From Corynebacterium frankenforstense (lineage in GTDB: Bacteria; Actinomycetota; Actinomycetes; Mycobacteriales; Mycobacteriaceae), in contig NZ_JASODI010000001.1 in the NCBI RefSeq assembly GCF_030211955.1, positions 1 to 64,000 on the forward strand: DNA of 64,000 bases, read 5' to 3'. Under the pieces are notes generated by a model. That model did no database searches. It saw only the letters and a list, made by a program, of their open reading frames with translations, and was not told the DNA's origin. Positions 11,148-19,005 of this stretch are shown one piece after another. Made by a program: the position numbers and the translations under genes. Every line of letters begins with the position of its first letter. Position 1 is the first letter of the stretch.

Positions 11148-12056
11148 ATGAGCGCACAAGCCACCACCGGCGAGCACGGCACCGTCGACGAGCCCACTGA
11201 CCCGCCCAAGCTGAACAAGAAGGCCTACGAGAAGGAGCTCAAGCGGCTCCAGGCCGAGCTGGTCGACATGCAGCAGTGGGTCGTCGAGACGGGCGCGCGG
11301 CTCGTGATCATCATGGAGGGCCGCGACGCCGCCGGCAAGGGCTCGGCGATCAAGCGCATCACCCAGTACCTCAACCCGCGCACCTGCCGCATCGAGGCGC
11401 TGCCCGCCCCGAACTCGCGGGAGAAGGGGCAGTGGTACTTCCAGCGCTACGTCGAGCGCCTGCCCACCGCCGGCGAGATCGTCATCTTCGACCGCTCCTG
11501 GTACAACCGCGCCGGCGTCGAGCGCGTGATGGGCTTCTGCACCTCCGAGGAGTACCGCCGCTTCCTGCACCAGGCGCCGATCTTCGAGCGCCTGCTCGTC
11601 GAGGACGGCATCATGCTGCGCAAGTACTGGTTCTCCGTCTCCGACGAGGAGCAGATCGCCCGCTTCCGCTCCCGGCGCAACGACCCGCTGCGCCGCTGGA
11701 AGCTCTCCCCGATGGACCTGCAGTCCATCACCCGCTGGGAGGACTACTCGCGGGCCAAGGACGAGATGTTCATCCACACCGACATCCCGGCCGCGCCCTG
11801 GTACACCGTCGAGAGCGAGGACAAGAAGCGCTCGCGCATCAACGTCATCTCGCACCTTTTGTCCACCGTGCCCTACGAGAAGATCGACCGGCCGCTGCCG
11901 GAGATCCCCTCGCGGCCCGTCTCCGACAACGACTACGAGCGCCCGCCCCGCAAGGAGTTCCGCTACGTGCCCGACGTGGCCACGAAGCTGGAGAAGGGCA
12001 GGGTCAAGTCGGAGAAGTCCGGCAAGAAGAAGGCCAAGAAGCACAAGAAGGACTGA
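11148..12056 (+). CDS. ppk2: Polyphosphate kinase 2
   Basis: A 302-residue PPK2 enzyme that transfers phosphate between polyphosphate and nucleotides. Walker A GRDAAGKGS, Walker B FDRSWYNRAGVE and the lid segment with RWKLSPMD are all present. The size fits single-domain class I PPK2. Candidate -10 box TAGGGT (11134-11139) lies 8 nt before the ATG. The C-terminal tail is a lysine-rich stretch. A membrane-protein gene follows after 1 nt. A Ppx/GppA phosphatase of opposite sense for polyphosphate is at 53202. Confidence 0.92.
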   Translation: MSAQATTGEHGTVDEPTDPPKLNKKAYEKELKRLQAELVDMQQWVVETGARLVIIMEGRDAAGKGSAIKRITQYLNPRTCRIEALPAPNSREKGQWYFQRYVERLPTAGEIVIFDRSWYNRAGVERVMGFCTSEEYRRFLHQAPIFERLLVEDGIMLRKYWFSVSDEEQIARFRSRRNDPLRRWKLSPMDLQSITRWEDYSRAKDEMFIHTDIPAAPWYTVESEDKKRSRINVISHLLSTVPYEKIDRPLPEIPSRPVSDNDYERPPRKEFRYVPDVATKLEKGRVKSEKSGKKKAKKHKKD

Positions 12057-12057
12057 C

Positions 12058-12645
12058 ATGGTGCGTGCGGCCGCCGGCTGGCTCGCGGCGACGGCCCTGG
12101 TCCTCGTGGCCACCGTCGCCTTCGCCGCCTCCTACTTCGACGCCGTGCCCGACCCCATGCCCGTGCACTGGGGCGCGGACGGCCCCGACGGCTTCCAGGC
12201 GAAGACCCTGGCGGGCTTCCTCGGGTTGCACGCGCTGGTCCCGGGGATCCTGTTGGTCGTCCAGGCCGGCTGTGCGGCGGTGATCCGCGTGCGGGGGCGC
12301 CAGCACGCGATCGGGTCCTTCATGGCGGGCATGAGCCTGGTGTGCGCGCTCTTCGTGCACGGGCTGACGCGCACCGCCGCCGGGGACGACGCGGCGGTGT
12401 GGCAGGTGTTCTCCTCCGTCTGGTTCTTCCTGGCCGGCACGGTGGCGCTGCTCGCCTGGCTGGTCCTCGGCTTCCGGGGCTCCGGGGTGGTCTACTTCGA
12501 CCGCGACGACGGGCGCGTGCTCGTCGAGAGCTCCGACGGCACCGGGGTGACGCTCAACTTCGCCCGGCCCGCCGCCTGGGGGATCCTGGCCGCGCTGCTC
12601 GTGCCCGTGGGCCTGGTCACGCTGCTCGCCGTGCTGGCGGACTAG
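12058..12645 (+). CDS. DUF1648-type membrane protein
   Basis: A 195-residue protein with about four hydrophobic helices (roughly residues 7-27, 58-75, 85-101 and 121-141, plus one near the C-terminus). The motif DPMPVHWGADGPDGF near residues 37-51 is characteristic of the DUF1648 domain. The function of the family is not established. The start is 1 nt after the ppk2 stop, so the two are translationally close and co-transcribed. It converges on the HAD gene. Confidence 0.65.
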   Translation: MVRAAAGWLAATALVLVATVAFAASYFDAVPDPMPVHWGADGPDGFQAKTLAGFLGLHALVPGILLVVQAGCAAVIRVRGRQHAIGSFMAGMSLVCALFVHGLTRTAAGDDAAVWQVFSSVWFFLAGTVALLAWLVLGFRGSGVVYFDRDDGRVLVESSDGTGVTLNFARPAAWGILAALLVPVGLVTLLAVLAD

Positions 12646-12661
12646 ACGTGGCCCCGGGGCA

Positions 12662-13468
12662 CTAGACGTACCCCTCGAGCACGGTGATCACGCCGTGCTC
12701 GGCGTTCGAGGGCGCGATGTGGTCCGCGATCTCCTTGAGTCTCGGGTGCGCGTTCGCCATCGCGTAGGCGGTGCCGGCGGCGCGCAGCAGCTCGTAGTCG
12801 TTGAGGTAGTCGCCGAAGGCGACCGTCTCCTCGCGCGGGCAGCCGAGGTAGCCGGCGAGCTCGCGCAGGGCGCGGCCCTTGTCGGCCTCGGGGCTCATCA
12901 CGTCGATCCAGTGCGCGCCGGAGACCACGACGCTCATCCCGCCGGCGGCCTCGCGCAGCGCGGGCGCGGCGACGGTCTCGGCGTCCTCGGGGGTGAACAC
13001 CGCGAGCTTGACGACGTCCCCGGCGTCGGCGACCGCGTGCAGGTCGGCGGTGACCTCGACGGAGTGGTAGTACTTGACCACCTCCGGGTCCCCGGCGGCG
13101 GCGGGGTCGGTGAGGTAGGCGACCTCGGGGCGGCACACCAGCAGCCACAGCGGGGCGTGGCCGCCTGCGGCGTTGAAGGCCGCGACGGCGTCGATGACGG
13201 CGTGCACGGGTTCGGCCGGCATCGCGGTGGTGGAGGTGACCTCGCCGTGGTGGACGACGACGGCGCCGTTCTCCGCGATGTAGCTCATCTGCGCGCCGAG
13301 CTCGCCGAACATGTCGGCCAGCGTGCGCAGCTGGCGGCCCGAGGCGGGCGTGAAGACGACGCCCGCGGCGGTGAGGCGGGGATACAGCTCGGCGAAGCCG
13401 GCGGGCACGCGCCCGTCCGGGTCGAGGAAGGTTCCGTCCATGTCGACTGCGACGAGGCGGGGTGCCAC
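12662..13468 (-). CDS. HAD superfamily hydrolase, Cof type
   Basis: A 268-residue phosphatase of the HAD IIB (Cof/YidA) class. Motif I is VAVDMDGTF with nucleophile Asp9, motif II is FTPASGR, and the C-terminal GDYLNDYELL supplies the metal-binding Asp residues. Such enzymes dephosphorylate sugar phosphates or flavin/pyridoxal precursors; the substrate is unknown here. GTG 13468 was chosen because CAGGAGGACACCCG lies just upstream and the frame further upstream is not protein-like. Its promoter region is shared with the divergent hydrolase gene at 13548. Confidence 0.85.
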   Translation of the reverse strand: MAPRLVAVDMDGTFLDPDGRVPAGFAELYPRLTAAGVVFTPASGRQLRTLADMFGELGAQMSYIAENGAVVVHHGEVTSTTAMPAEPVHAVIDAVAAFNAAGGHAPLWLLVCRPEVAYLTDPAAAGDPEVVKYYHSVEVTADLHAVADAGDVVKLAVFTPEDAETVAAPALREAAGGMSVVVSGAHWIDVMSPEADKGRALRELAGYLGCPREETVAFGDYLNDYELLRAAGTAYAMANAHPRLKEIADHIAPSNAEHGVITVLEGYV

Positions 13469-13547
13469 CGGGTGTCCTCCTGGGGGATCGGGGAAGAATT
13501 TCGCTGGGCCGCCCGTGGCAGAAGTGGTGATGTGCGACACTGGTCGC

Positions 13548-14585
13548 ATGACGGACACGACGAACGCCTCCGATGCCCCGGTGCGGTGCAGCCGGGTCGA
13601 GTCTACCGGCCTGATCGAGCTGACCCGCCCGCGCGCGCTCAACAGCCTGAACCTCGGGATGGTCCGGGAGATCACCGCCGCGCTCGACGCCTGGCGCGAC
13701 GACGACGCCGTGGACCAGGTGCTCGTGGTCTCCGCCAGCCCCAAGGCCTTCTGCGCCGGCGGGGACGTGCGCGCCGCCCGCGAGGGCGTGCTCGCCGGGC
13801 GCGACGGGGAGATCGAGGCCTTCTTCGCCGAGGAGTACGCGATGAACCTCGCGATCTCGGAGTACCCCAAGCCGTACGTCGCGCTGCTCGACGGGGTGAC
13901 CATGGGCGGCGGACTCGGCGTCTCGGCGCACGGCTCGCATGTGCTGGCCACCGACCGGGCCAGCGCCTCAATGCCGGAGATGGCCATCGGCTTCTGCACC
14001 GACGTCGGGATGAGCCGGCGCTTCCAGCAGTTGCGCGGCGGGCGCGCGATGGGCGCCTTCCTCGCGCTGACCGGCTTCCGGCTCAACGCCGCGGAGATGG
14101 CCTGGACGGGGCTGTCGACCGCCTCGCTCGGGGAGGCCGACGCCGATGAGGTGCGTCGGGCCGTCATCGCCGAGGGCGTGGACGCCGCCGTGCGGCGGCT
14201 GGCCACCGAGCCCGCGGGGGAGAACCGCCTGGTGGGTCTGGCCGATCAGATCGGGGCCGCCTTCGCGGCCGAGACCTGGCCGGAGGTGCTCGAGCGGCTG
14301 GAGCGTCCCGCGAACGCGGAGCTGGGGGAGCGGGTCGCGGAGCTGACCGCGCAGGCCAGCCCCTCGTCGCTGGTGGCCACCACGCTGCTGTTCACCGCGA
14401 ACGCGGAGGCGGGCCTCGCCGACGCCCTCGAGCGGGAGCGGCGCCTGGCCGCGGTGCTGCGCGCCCGGCCGGACTTCGTCGAGGGCGTGCGCGCGGTGCT
14501 CGTGGACAAGGACCGCGAGCCCGCCTTCAATCCGGCGGAGGTCGCGGAGGTGGACGCGGCGGACTTCGCCGCGGCGCTCAGTTGA
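13548..14585 (+). CDS. Enoyl-CoA hydratase/isomerase family, 3-hydroxyisobutyryl-CoA hydrolase-like
   Basis: A 345-residue crotonase-fold protein. SPKAFCAGGDVRA forms the oxyanion hole. DGVTMGGGLGVSAHGSH followed by MPEMAIGFCTDVG resembles the 3-hydroxyisobutyryl-CoA hydrolase (CHY1) branch, which acts in valine degradation, rather than simple hydratases. The length, longer than the usual 260 residues, also fits that branch. The ATG at 13548 begins MTDTTNAS. The 3' end overlaps the convergent TetR gene by 8 nt. Confidence 0.75.
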   Translation: MTDTTNASDAPVRCSRVESTGLIELTRPRALNSLNLGMVREITAALDAWRDDDAVDQVLVVSASPKAFCAGGDVRAAREGVLAGRDGEIEAFFAEEYAMNLAISEYPKPYVALLDGVTMGGGLGVSAHGSHVLATDRASASMPEMAIGFCTDVGMSRRFQQLRGGRAMGAFLALTGFRLNAAEMAWTGLSTASLGEADADEVRRAVIAEGVDAAVRRLATEPAGENRLVGLADQIGAAFAAETWPEVLERLERPANAELGERVAELTAQASPSSLVATTLLFTANAEAGLADALERERRLAAVLRARPDFVEGVRAVLVDKDREPAFNPAEVAEVDAADFAAALS

Positions 14586-15186
14586 GCGCGCGCAGGATGC
14601 GGAAGGCCTGGCGGAGCAGCTCCACCCCGTGCTCCGGGTCCCGCGGGGCCTCGGAGGCGTAGTAGGCCTCCAGCGCGTTGGCGGCCGTGGTCGCCAGCAG
14701 GTCCAGGCCCACGCCGGCCTCGAAGCGGCCCAGCTGGGGGTGGCGGGTGCGGAACTCGTCGATGATCGGCAGCAGCTCGGCGTCGACGGTGGCGCTCAGG
14801 TCGGCACCCGAGGTGGTCTCGAGGAAGTCGGCGATGCGGAAGATCGCGGCCATGCCCTCGGGGCCGTCGCCGACGTCGGCGCGCACGGACTCGATGAGCA
14901 GCTGCTCGGCGGCGTCGACCATGCAGACCTCGGAGGAGATCTTGCTGAGCCGCTCGACGATCGCGCCCACGCGGGCGGCCAGCGCCTCGACGAGCGGCTC
15001 GTCGCGCGAGGTGAAGTAGTTGTGGAACGTGCGGGTGGAGACCCCGGTGGCCTCGGCCACGGCGGCCACGGTGAGCCCCTCGACGCCCTGGCGCAACGCG
15101 ATGCGCGCCGCCGCCTCGGACATCGCCGCGCGCATGGCGGCCTTCTTCGTCTCCCGCAGACCCATCTTCGACTCCGTCCCGCTCAT
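14578..15186 (-). CDS. TetR family transcriptional regulator
   Basis: A 202-residue regulator. The N-terminal helix-turn-helix (about residues 15-60) is typical: GLTVAAVAEATGVSTRTFHNYF. The C-terminal ligand domain is not recognisable. The ATG at 15186 lies only a few bases from an imperfect palindrome (15189-15214) that contains a TACTAT -10 box, so autorepression is likely. The 3' end overlaps the end of the CoA-hydrolase gene. Whether it also controls the neighbouring sqd genes cannot be told. Confidence 0.85.
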   Translation of the reverse strand: MSGTESKMGLRETKKAAMRAAMSEAAARIALRQGVEGLTVAAVAEATGVSTRTFHNYFTSRDEPLVEALAARVGAIVERLSKISSEVCMVDAAEQLLIESVRADVGDGPEGMAAIFRIADFLETTSGADLSATVDAELLPIIDEFRTRHPQLGRFEAGVGLDLLATTAANALEAYYASEAPRDPEHGVELLRQAFRILRALN

Positions 15187-15188
15187 CG

Positions 15189-15214
15189 GTCCGACAACGA
15201 TAGTAGTGCCGAAC
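15189..15214. promoter_or_regulatory. Candidate TetR auto-operator over the -10 box
   Basis: GTCCGACA (15189-15196), N10, TGCCGAAC (15207-15214) match as an inverted repeat at 6 of 8 positions. The spacer holds ATAGTA, which is TACTAT on the minus strand (15205-15200), a good -10 box for the regulator gene starting at 15186. A repressor bound here would block its own promoter. Confidence 0.5.
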
Positions 15215-15298
15215 GAAAAGCTTCCCCGGCGTCGTCATTATGCCGCCCGCCCCGGGGGGAAGGGGGGGAACGCCAACCCCGGGGGTGGCGGGGGCACG

Positions 15299-16441
15299 CT
15301 AACTTGAGCCGCGGCGCCGGGCGGCGAGGCGGTAGAAGCCGACGAGGCGCCCGGTGGCCGCACGCCAGGAGTGGCGCCCGGCCTCGGCGCGGGCGGCGCG
15401 CGCCAGGCGCTCACGCGACGCGGCGTCGTCGAGCAGTCCGGCGATGACCTCGGCCCAGCGGGCGTCGCCGGCCTCCGGGTCCACCAGGCGTCCGGTGGCG
15501 GGGTCGTCGATGACGAAGGGGATGCCGCCGGCGCGCGCGCCGACCACGGGCACCCCGGAGGCCATGGCCTCGAGGGCGACCAGGCCGAGCGTCTCGGTGG
15601 TCGACGGGAAGACGAAGACGTCCGCGGCGGCGTAGGCGGCGGCCAGCTCGGCGCCGGCGAGGTACCCGGTGAACACGGTGGAGTCCGGGTCGAAGCCGGC
15701 GCGCAGGCGCTCGAGGTGCGGGCCGTCGCCGACCATGGCCAGCCGTGCGCCGGGGACGCGCCGGCGCAGCTCGGCCATGACACCGGGCAGGCGGTCGAGG
15801 CTCTTCTCCCGGCTCATCCGGCCGACGTAGGCGACCAGCGGGGCCTCGGGGTGGCCGTCGGTGAGCCGGGCGCGCACGGCCGGCTCGGCGGCGGTGGGGG
15901 TGAAGGTGACGGTGTCGACGGCCTTGGGCCACAGGTCGACGCGCTCGATGCCGGACTCGCGGGCCTGCTCGACCATCGGCGCGGAGGTGCACAGGTTGAC
16001 CTGCGCGCGGTTGTGCAGGGCGCGGATGACCCACTCCGCGGGCCTGCGGGCGAAACCGATGCCGAGCGCGGCCGTGTAGTCGGGCACGTTCGTGTGGTAG
16101 CTGGCCAGCAGCGGGCGCCCCGTGGCCCGGGCGTAGAGGACGCCCGCGGCCGCGGTCCACACCGGGTTGACGGCGTGCACGACGTCGGGGTCGAAGCGGT
16201 GCACGGCGGCCAACGGGGCCGGGGTGGGTAGCCCGAAGCTCAGCTCGGGGTAGACCGGCCACAGCGGCAGCGAGGGCACGCGCACCACCCGGGCGCCGGC
16301 GAACTCGCGCGGCGGGGTGCCCGGTGCCACGACCTGCACCTCGTGGCCGAGTGCGGTCAGCTGCTCGACGGTGCGGGTCACCCGGGTGACCACGCCGTCG
16401 ACCTTGGGGAGGAAGACCTCCGTGAACAGGGTGACGCGCAT
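15299..16441 (-). CDS. sqdX: GT4 glycosyltransferase, sulfoquinovosyltransferase (SqdX)-like
   Basis: A 380-residue GT4 retaining glycosyltransferase. The N-terminus TLFTEVFLPKVDGVVTR, the segment NLCTSAPMV, GIERVDLWPKAVDTVTF and the C-terminal E-x7-E motif (ETLGLVALE, about residues 281-289) closely recall cyanobacterial SqdX, which transfers sulfoquinovose from UDP-sulfoquinovose to diacylglycerol. The MgtA/PimB mannosyltransferases of corynebacteria share the fold and are the main alternative. The ATG overlaps the stop of the upstream UDP-sulfoquinovose synthase gene (ATGA, 16441-16438), and this coupling is the strongest reason to prefer SqdX. The enzyme would act at the inner face of the cytoplasmic membrane. 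Confidence 0.65.
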   Translation of the reverse strand: MRVTLFTEVFLPKVDGVVTRVTRTVEQLTALGHEVQVVAPGTPPREFAGARVVRVPSLPLWPVYPELSFGLPTPAPLAAVHRFDPDVVHAVNPVWTAAAGVLYARATGRPLLASYHTNVPDYTAALGIGFARRPAEWVIRALHNRAQVNLCTSAPMVEQARESGIERVDLWPKAVDTVTFTPTAAEPAVRARLTDGHPEAPLVAYVGRMSREKSLDRLPGVMAELRRRVPGARLAMVGDGPHLERLRAGFDPDSTVFTGYLAGAELAAAYAAADVFVFPSTTETLGLVALEAMASGVPVVGARAGGIPFVIDDPATGRLVDPEAGDARWAEVIAGLLDDAASRERLARAARAEAGRHSWRAATGRLVGFYRLAARRRGSS

Positions 16442-17679
16442 CAGGCCTGCCGGGTCGGGGCGCCCTCGGGCACGCCGGCCTGGTTGCCGCGCGTCCACAG
16501 CGAGCGCGCCGGGATCTTGTCCAGGTCCACGCGGTCGGCGTAGCGGCGGGCGGTCTCCTCGACCTCGTGGAGCAGGCCGTCGGACAGCGTCGTGGGCTTG
16601 AGCCCCAGCTTGAGGAAGGCGTCGTTGACCACGTGCAGCTCGTTCTCGGCGGACTCGTTGCGCGGGTTGGGCACGTGGGCGACGTGCGCGTCGGAGATGC
16701 GCGCGAGCAGCTCGGCGAGGTCGCGCACGCGGTGCGTCTCGGTCATCTGGTTGAAGATCTTGACCCGGTCGCCGCGCTCCGGCGGGTTGGCCAGGGCCAA
16801 CTCGATGCAGCGGACCATGTCGCGGATGTGGATGAACGCGCGGGTCTGTCCGCCGGTGCCGTGGACGGTCAGCGGGTAGCCGAGCGCGGCCTGCACGAGG
16901 AAGCGATTGAGCACGGTGCCGTAGTCGCCGTCGTAGTCGAAGCGGTTGATCAGCCGCTCGTCGCGCTCGGTCTGCGGGGTGTGCGTGCCCCAGATGATGC
17001 CCTGGTGCAGGTCGGTGATGCGCAGCCGGTCGTTCTTGGCGTAGTAGGCGAAGAGGTGCTGGTCGAGCACCTTCGTCATGTGGTAGACGCTGCCGGGGTT
17101 GGACGGGTAGAGGATCTCCTGGCTGACCTGGTGCGGCTCGGCGGGGTTGCCCTCGGCGTCCTCGTCGGCGGTGACCTGGACGGTCAGGTAGCCCTCCGGG
17201 ATCTTCATGCCCGCGGTGCCGTAGCCGTACACACCCATGGTGCCCAGGTGGACGACGTGGACGTCGCGGCCGGACTCGATGACGGCGCACAGCAGGTTGT
17301 GGGTGGCGTTGGTGTTGTTGTCCACCGTGTAGCGCTTGGTGCGCGAGTTCTTCATCGAGTACGGCGCGGCGCGCTGCTCGGCGAAGTGCACCACCGCGTC
17401 CGGGCCGTTCTCCTCGTCCCCGATGAGCGCGAGCAGGGCGTCGTAGTCGCGGGCGACGTCGATCTGGGCGAAGCCGATGCGCTTGCCCGAGACTTCCTCC
17501 CAGGCGTCGAGGCGCTCGGCGAGCGGACGGATGGGGGTCAGCGAGCTCGCGCCGAGTTCCTCGTCGATGGCGCGCCGGGAGAAGTTGTCCACGATCGTCA
17601 CGTCGTGTCCCGCGTCCGACAGGTGGAGGGCCGTCGGCCATCCGCAGAATCCGTCGCCGCCGAGTACGACAATCTTCAC
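16441..17679 (-). CDS. sqdB: UDP-sulfoquinovose synthase (SqdB/SQD1) homologue
   Basis: A 412-residue short-chain dehydrogenase/epimerase. It matches plant SQD1 along its whole length from memory: GGDGFCGWPTALHLS at the NAD site (residues 7-21), VDNFSRR, SLTPI, FAEQRAAPYSM, GTMGVYG, YHMTKV, GTVLNRFLVQAA and GGQTRAF. The catalytic trio of the family is in place: T147, Y199 and K203. SQD1 makes UDP-sulfoquinovose from UDP-glucose and sulfite. GTG 17679 is preferred over upstream starts because GGGAGAAGC lies 4 nt before it and the NAD motif follows at once. It is co-translated with the glycosyltransferase downstream. Confidence 0.8.
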   Translation of the reverse strand: MKIVVLGGDGFCGWPTALHLSDAGHDVTIVDNFSRRAIDEELGASSLTPIRPLAERLDAWEEVSGKRIGFAQIDVARDYDALLALIGDEENGPDAVVHFAEQRAAPYSMKNSRTKRYTVDNNTNATHNLLCAVIESGRDVHVVHLGTMGVYGYGTAGMKIPEGYLTVQVTADEDAEGNPAEPHQVSQEILYPSNPGSVYHMTKVLDQHLFAYYAKNDRLRITDLHQGIIWGTHTPQTERDERLINRFDYDGDYGTVLNRFLVQAALGYPLTVHGTGGQTRAFIHIRDMVRCIELALANPPERGDRVKIFNQMTETHRVRDLAELLARISDAHVAHVPNPRNESAENELHVVNDAFLKLGLKPTTLSDGLLHEVEETARRYADRVDLDKIPARSLWTRGNQAGVPEGAPTRQA

Positions 17680-17959
17680 GATGCTTCTCCCTACAATTAA
17701 GCGGACAAAATGACGCGCGGGAGCCCTGTGGGGGCTTCTGCGCAACCTTTTAGGCTATTTGCACATTCTAAGCGTTCCGGTGGACTTCCCGCAGGTCGGG
17801 GAGGGGTGAATGTCCACTCCGGGGCCTGGAAAAGAATTCGAAGTTGAATTCGGGTTAACTCGCGGGAAATTGTCGAGCATTTGCGTGGTGTACGCAGGTG
17901 CGGATTGACGACGCCGGTGGCTAGGCTGGGCGGGTCACTCCCGCTCCGAGAGGATCGCC
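17680..17959. promoter_or_regulatory. Divergent intergenic region of sqdB and the six-helix membrane protein
   Basis: This 280-bp gap is locally A+T rich (17748-17880), unlike its surroundings. It holds a minus-strand TAGCCT that could be the sqdB -10 box (17756-17751), two GAATTC sites 6 bp apart (17834-17851), and an exact ATTGACGACGCC at 17904-17915. The TTG start at 17960 has GAGAGGATCGCC before it. No binding site could be assigned. Confidence 0.4.
17904..17915 (+). repeat. Dispersed 12-bp word ATTGACGACGCC (non-coding)
   Basis: Exact copy between sqdB and the gene starting at 17960. TTGACG could pass for a -35 box, but the nearest -10-like TAGGCT is only 11 bp away, so that reading does not fit. 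Confidence 0.8.
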
Positions 17960-18622
17960 TTGTTCCACGCCGTCTCCTTCGCCCTGCTCGACTCCGTCAA
18001 CGTGCTGTTGATCGGCGTCGTCGTCGCGCTCGGCGTCATGCTGCCGCGCGAGGGGCGCTACCGGGGCACCGCCGGACTGCTCATCGCCGGCGACTGGCTG
18101 GGTGTCTTCGGCCTCTCGCTGGTCGTGCTGCTCGTCTTCGACGGTCTCGGCGACGTGGTCGCCCGCTTCCTCGAGTCGCCGGCCTTCGGCATCGTGCTCA
18201 TAGCCGTCGGCCTGGCCTCGCTCGTGGCGACCTGGCGGGCGAAGCCCGGCGGCAACTCCGCGATGGTCGACCGGGTGCTGAAGCCGCTGCTGAGCCCCTC
18301 GCGGGCCACGGTGCTCGTCGGCGTGGTGCTCGGCGCGATCCAGTCGGCGACCTCGGCGCCCTTCTACGCCGGCCTCGCCGCGATCAGCGCCGGCGGCTTC
18401 GGGGTCGTCGAGCGCTACCTGGGGCTTGTCGGCTACGCCTCGCTGGCGCTGAGCCTGCCGGCGCTCTCGGCCGTCTTCGTCGGCCTCGTGCGTGCCCGGC
18501 CGGACTCGTCCGCGGGCCGGGCCTTCGCCTGGATGCGCGCGCGGCCGACCCTGATGGCCCGCTGCGCCGGCTACCTGGTCGCCGTGCTGCTCACGGGCAT
18601 GGGAGTTCTCGCCCTGGTCTAG
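17960..18622 (+). CDS. Six-helix membrane protein resembling the Sap/GAP (LysE-like) family
   Basis: A 220-residue protein with six predicted helices (about residues 3-27, 37-62, 74-92, 113-140, 155-180 and 198-218) and an ALLDSVN motif in helix 1. Pattern and size recall the LysE-like Sap/GAP proteins of mycobacteria, which help move sulfolipid or glycopeptidolipid to the surface. The resemblance is suggestive only. Divergence from sqdB-sqdX makes a role in exporting that lipid an attractive but unproven idea. The TTG start has a good GAGAGGA ribosome binding site. The 3' end overlaps the convergent gene by 4 nt. Confidence 0.5.
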   Translation: MFHAVSFALLDSVNVLLIGVVVALGVMLPREGRYRGTAGLLIAGDWLGVFGLSLVVLLVFDGLGDVVARFLESPAFGIVLIAVGLASLVATWRAKPGGNSAMVDRVLKPLLSPSRATVLVGVVLGAIQSATSAPFYAGLAAISAGGFGVVERYLGLVGYASLALSLPALSAVFVGLVRARPDSSAGRAFAWMRARPTLMARCAGYLVAVLLTGMGVLALV

Positions 18623-19005
18623 GCCTCGACGACGACGCCGAGGTTGATCCCCGGGATCTCCCAGGCGCCCGGCTCCGGGCGCACCAGGGAGATCAGGTCC
18701 GCGCGAACCTGGTCGGTCAGCGGGATCAGCCAGCCCTCGTCGGGGTCGAGGGTGGGCGCCTGGCGCGGGTCGAGAGCGGGCAGAAAGCTGACCGGCCGCG
18801 CCCCGGGCGCCGTCAGGCGCACGGGCGCGGACGCGTCGGCAAGCGCCGGCAGCAGCCCGGCGGCGGCGTCGGCGTCGACGGTGACCACCACCATGGACTC
18901 GGCCGTGTGCACGGCGACGGTGCGCGCGGGCAGCTCGACGGGGGCCGACGGGGCGTCGACAAGCGGCGCCGGGCGTCTTTTGCGCCACCACTCGCGCAGG
19001 CCCAT
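18619..19005 (-). CDS. Uncharacterised 128-residue protein downstream of prfC
   Basis: I do not recognise this protein. It begins MGLREWWRKRRPAP and is soluble, alanine- and proline-rich, with alternating strands (VAVHTAESMVVVTVD, VRLTAP, WLIPLTDQ). It ends with a short hydrophobic tail. The ATG overlaps the prfC stop (ATGA, 19005-19002), so it is translationally coupled to release factor 3. No catalytic motif is evident. Confidence 0.65.
   Translation of the reverse strand: MGLREWWRKRRPAPLVDAPSAPVELPARTVAVHTAESMVVVTVDADAAAGLLPALADASAPVRLTAPGARPVSFLPALDPRQAPTLDPDEGWLIPLTDQVRADLISLVRPEPGAWEIPGINLGVVVEA

Noticed and set aside
17834..17851. GAATTC-N6-GAATTC as an operator between sqdB and the divergent gene
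   Set aside because: Each site is a self-palindrome in an A+T rich patch; no further symmetry or -10 placement supports a regulatory role.
17904..17927. TTGACG...TAGGCT as a promoter for the gene at 17960
   Set aside because: The two elements are only 11 bp apart, far below the usual 16-18, and TTGACG belongs to the dispersed 12-bp word found in many non-promoter places.
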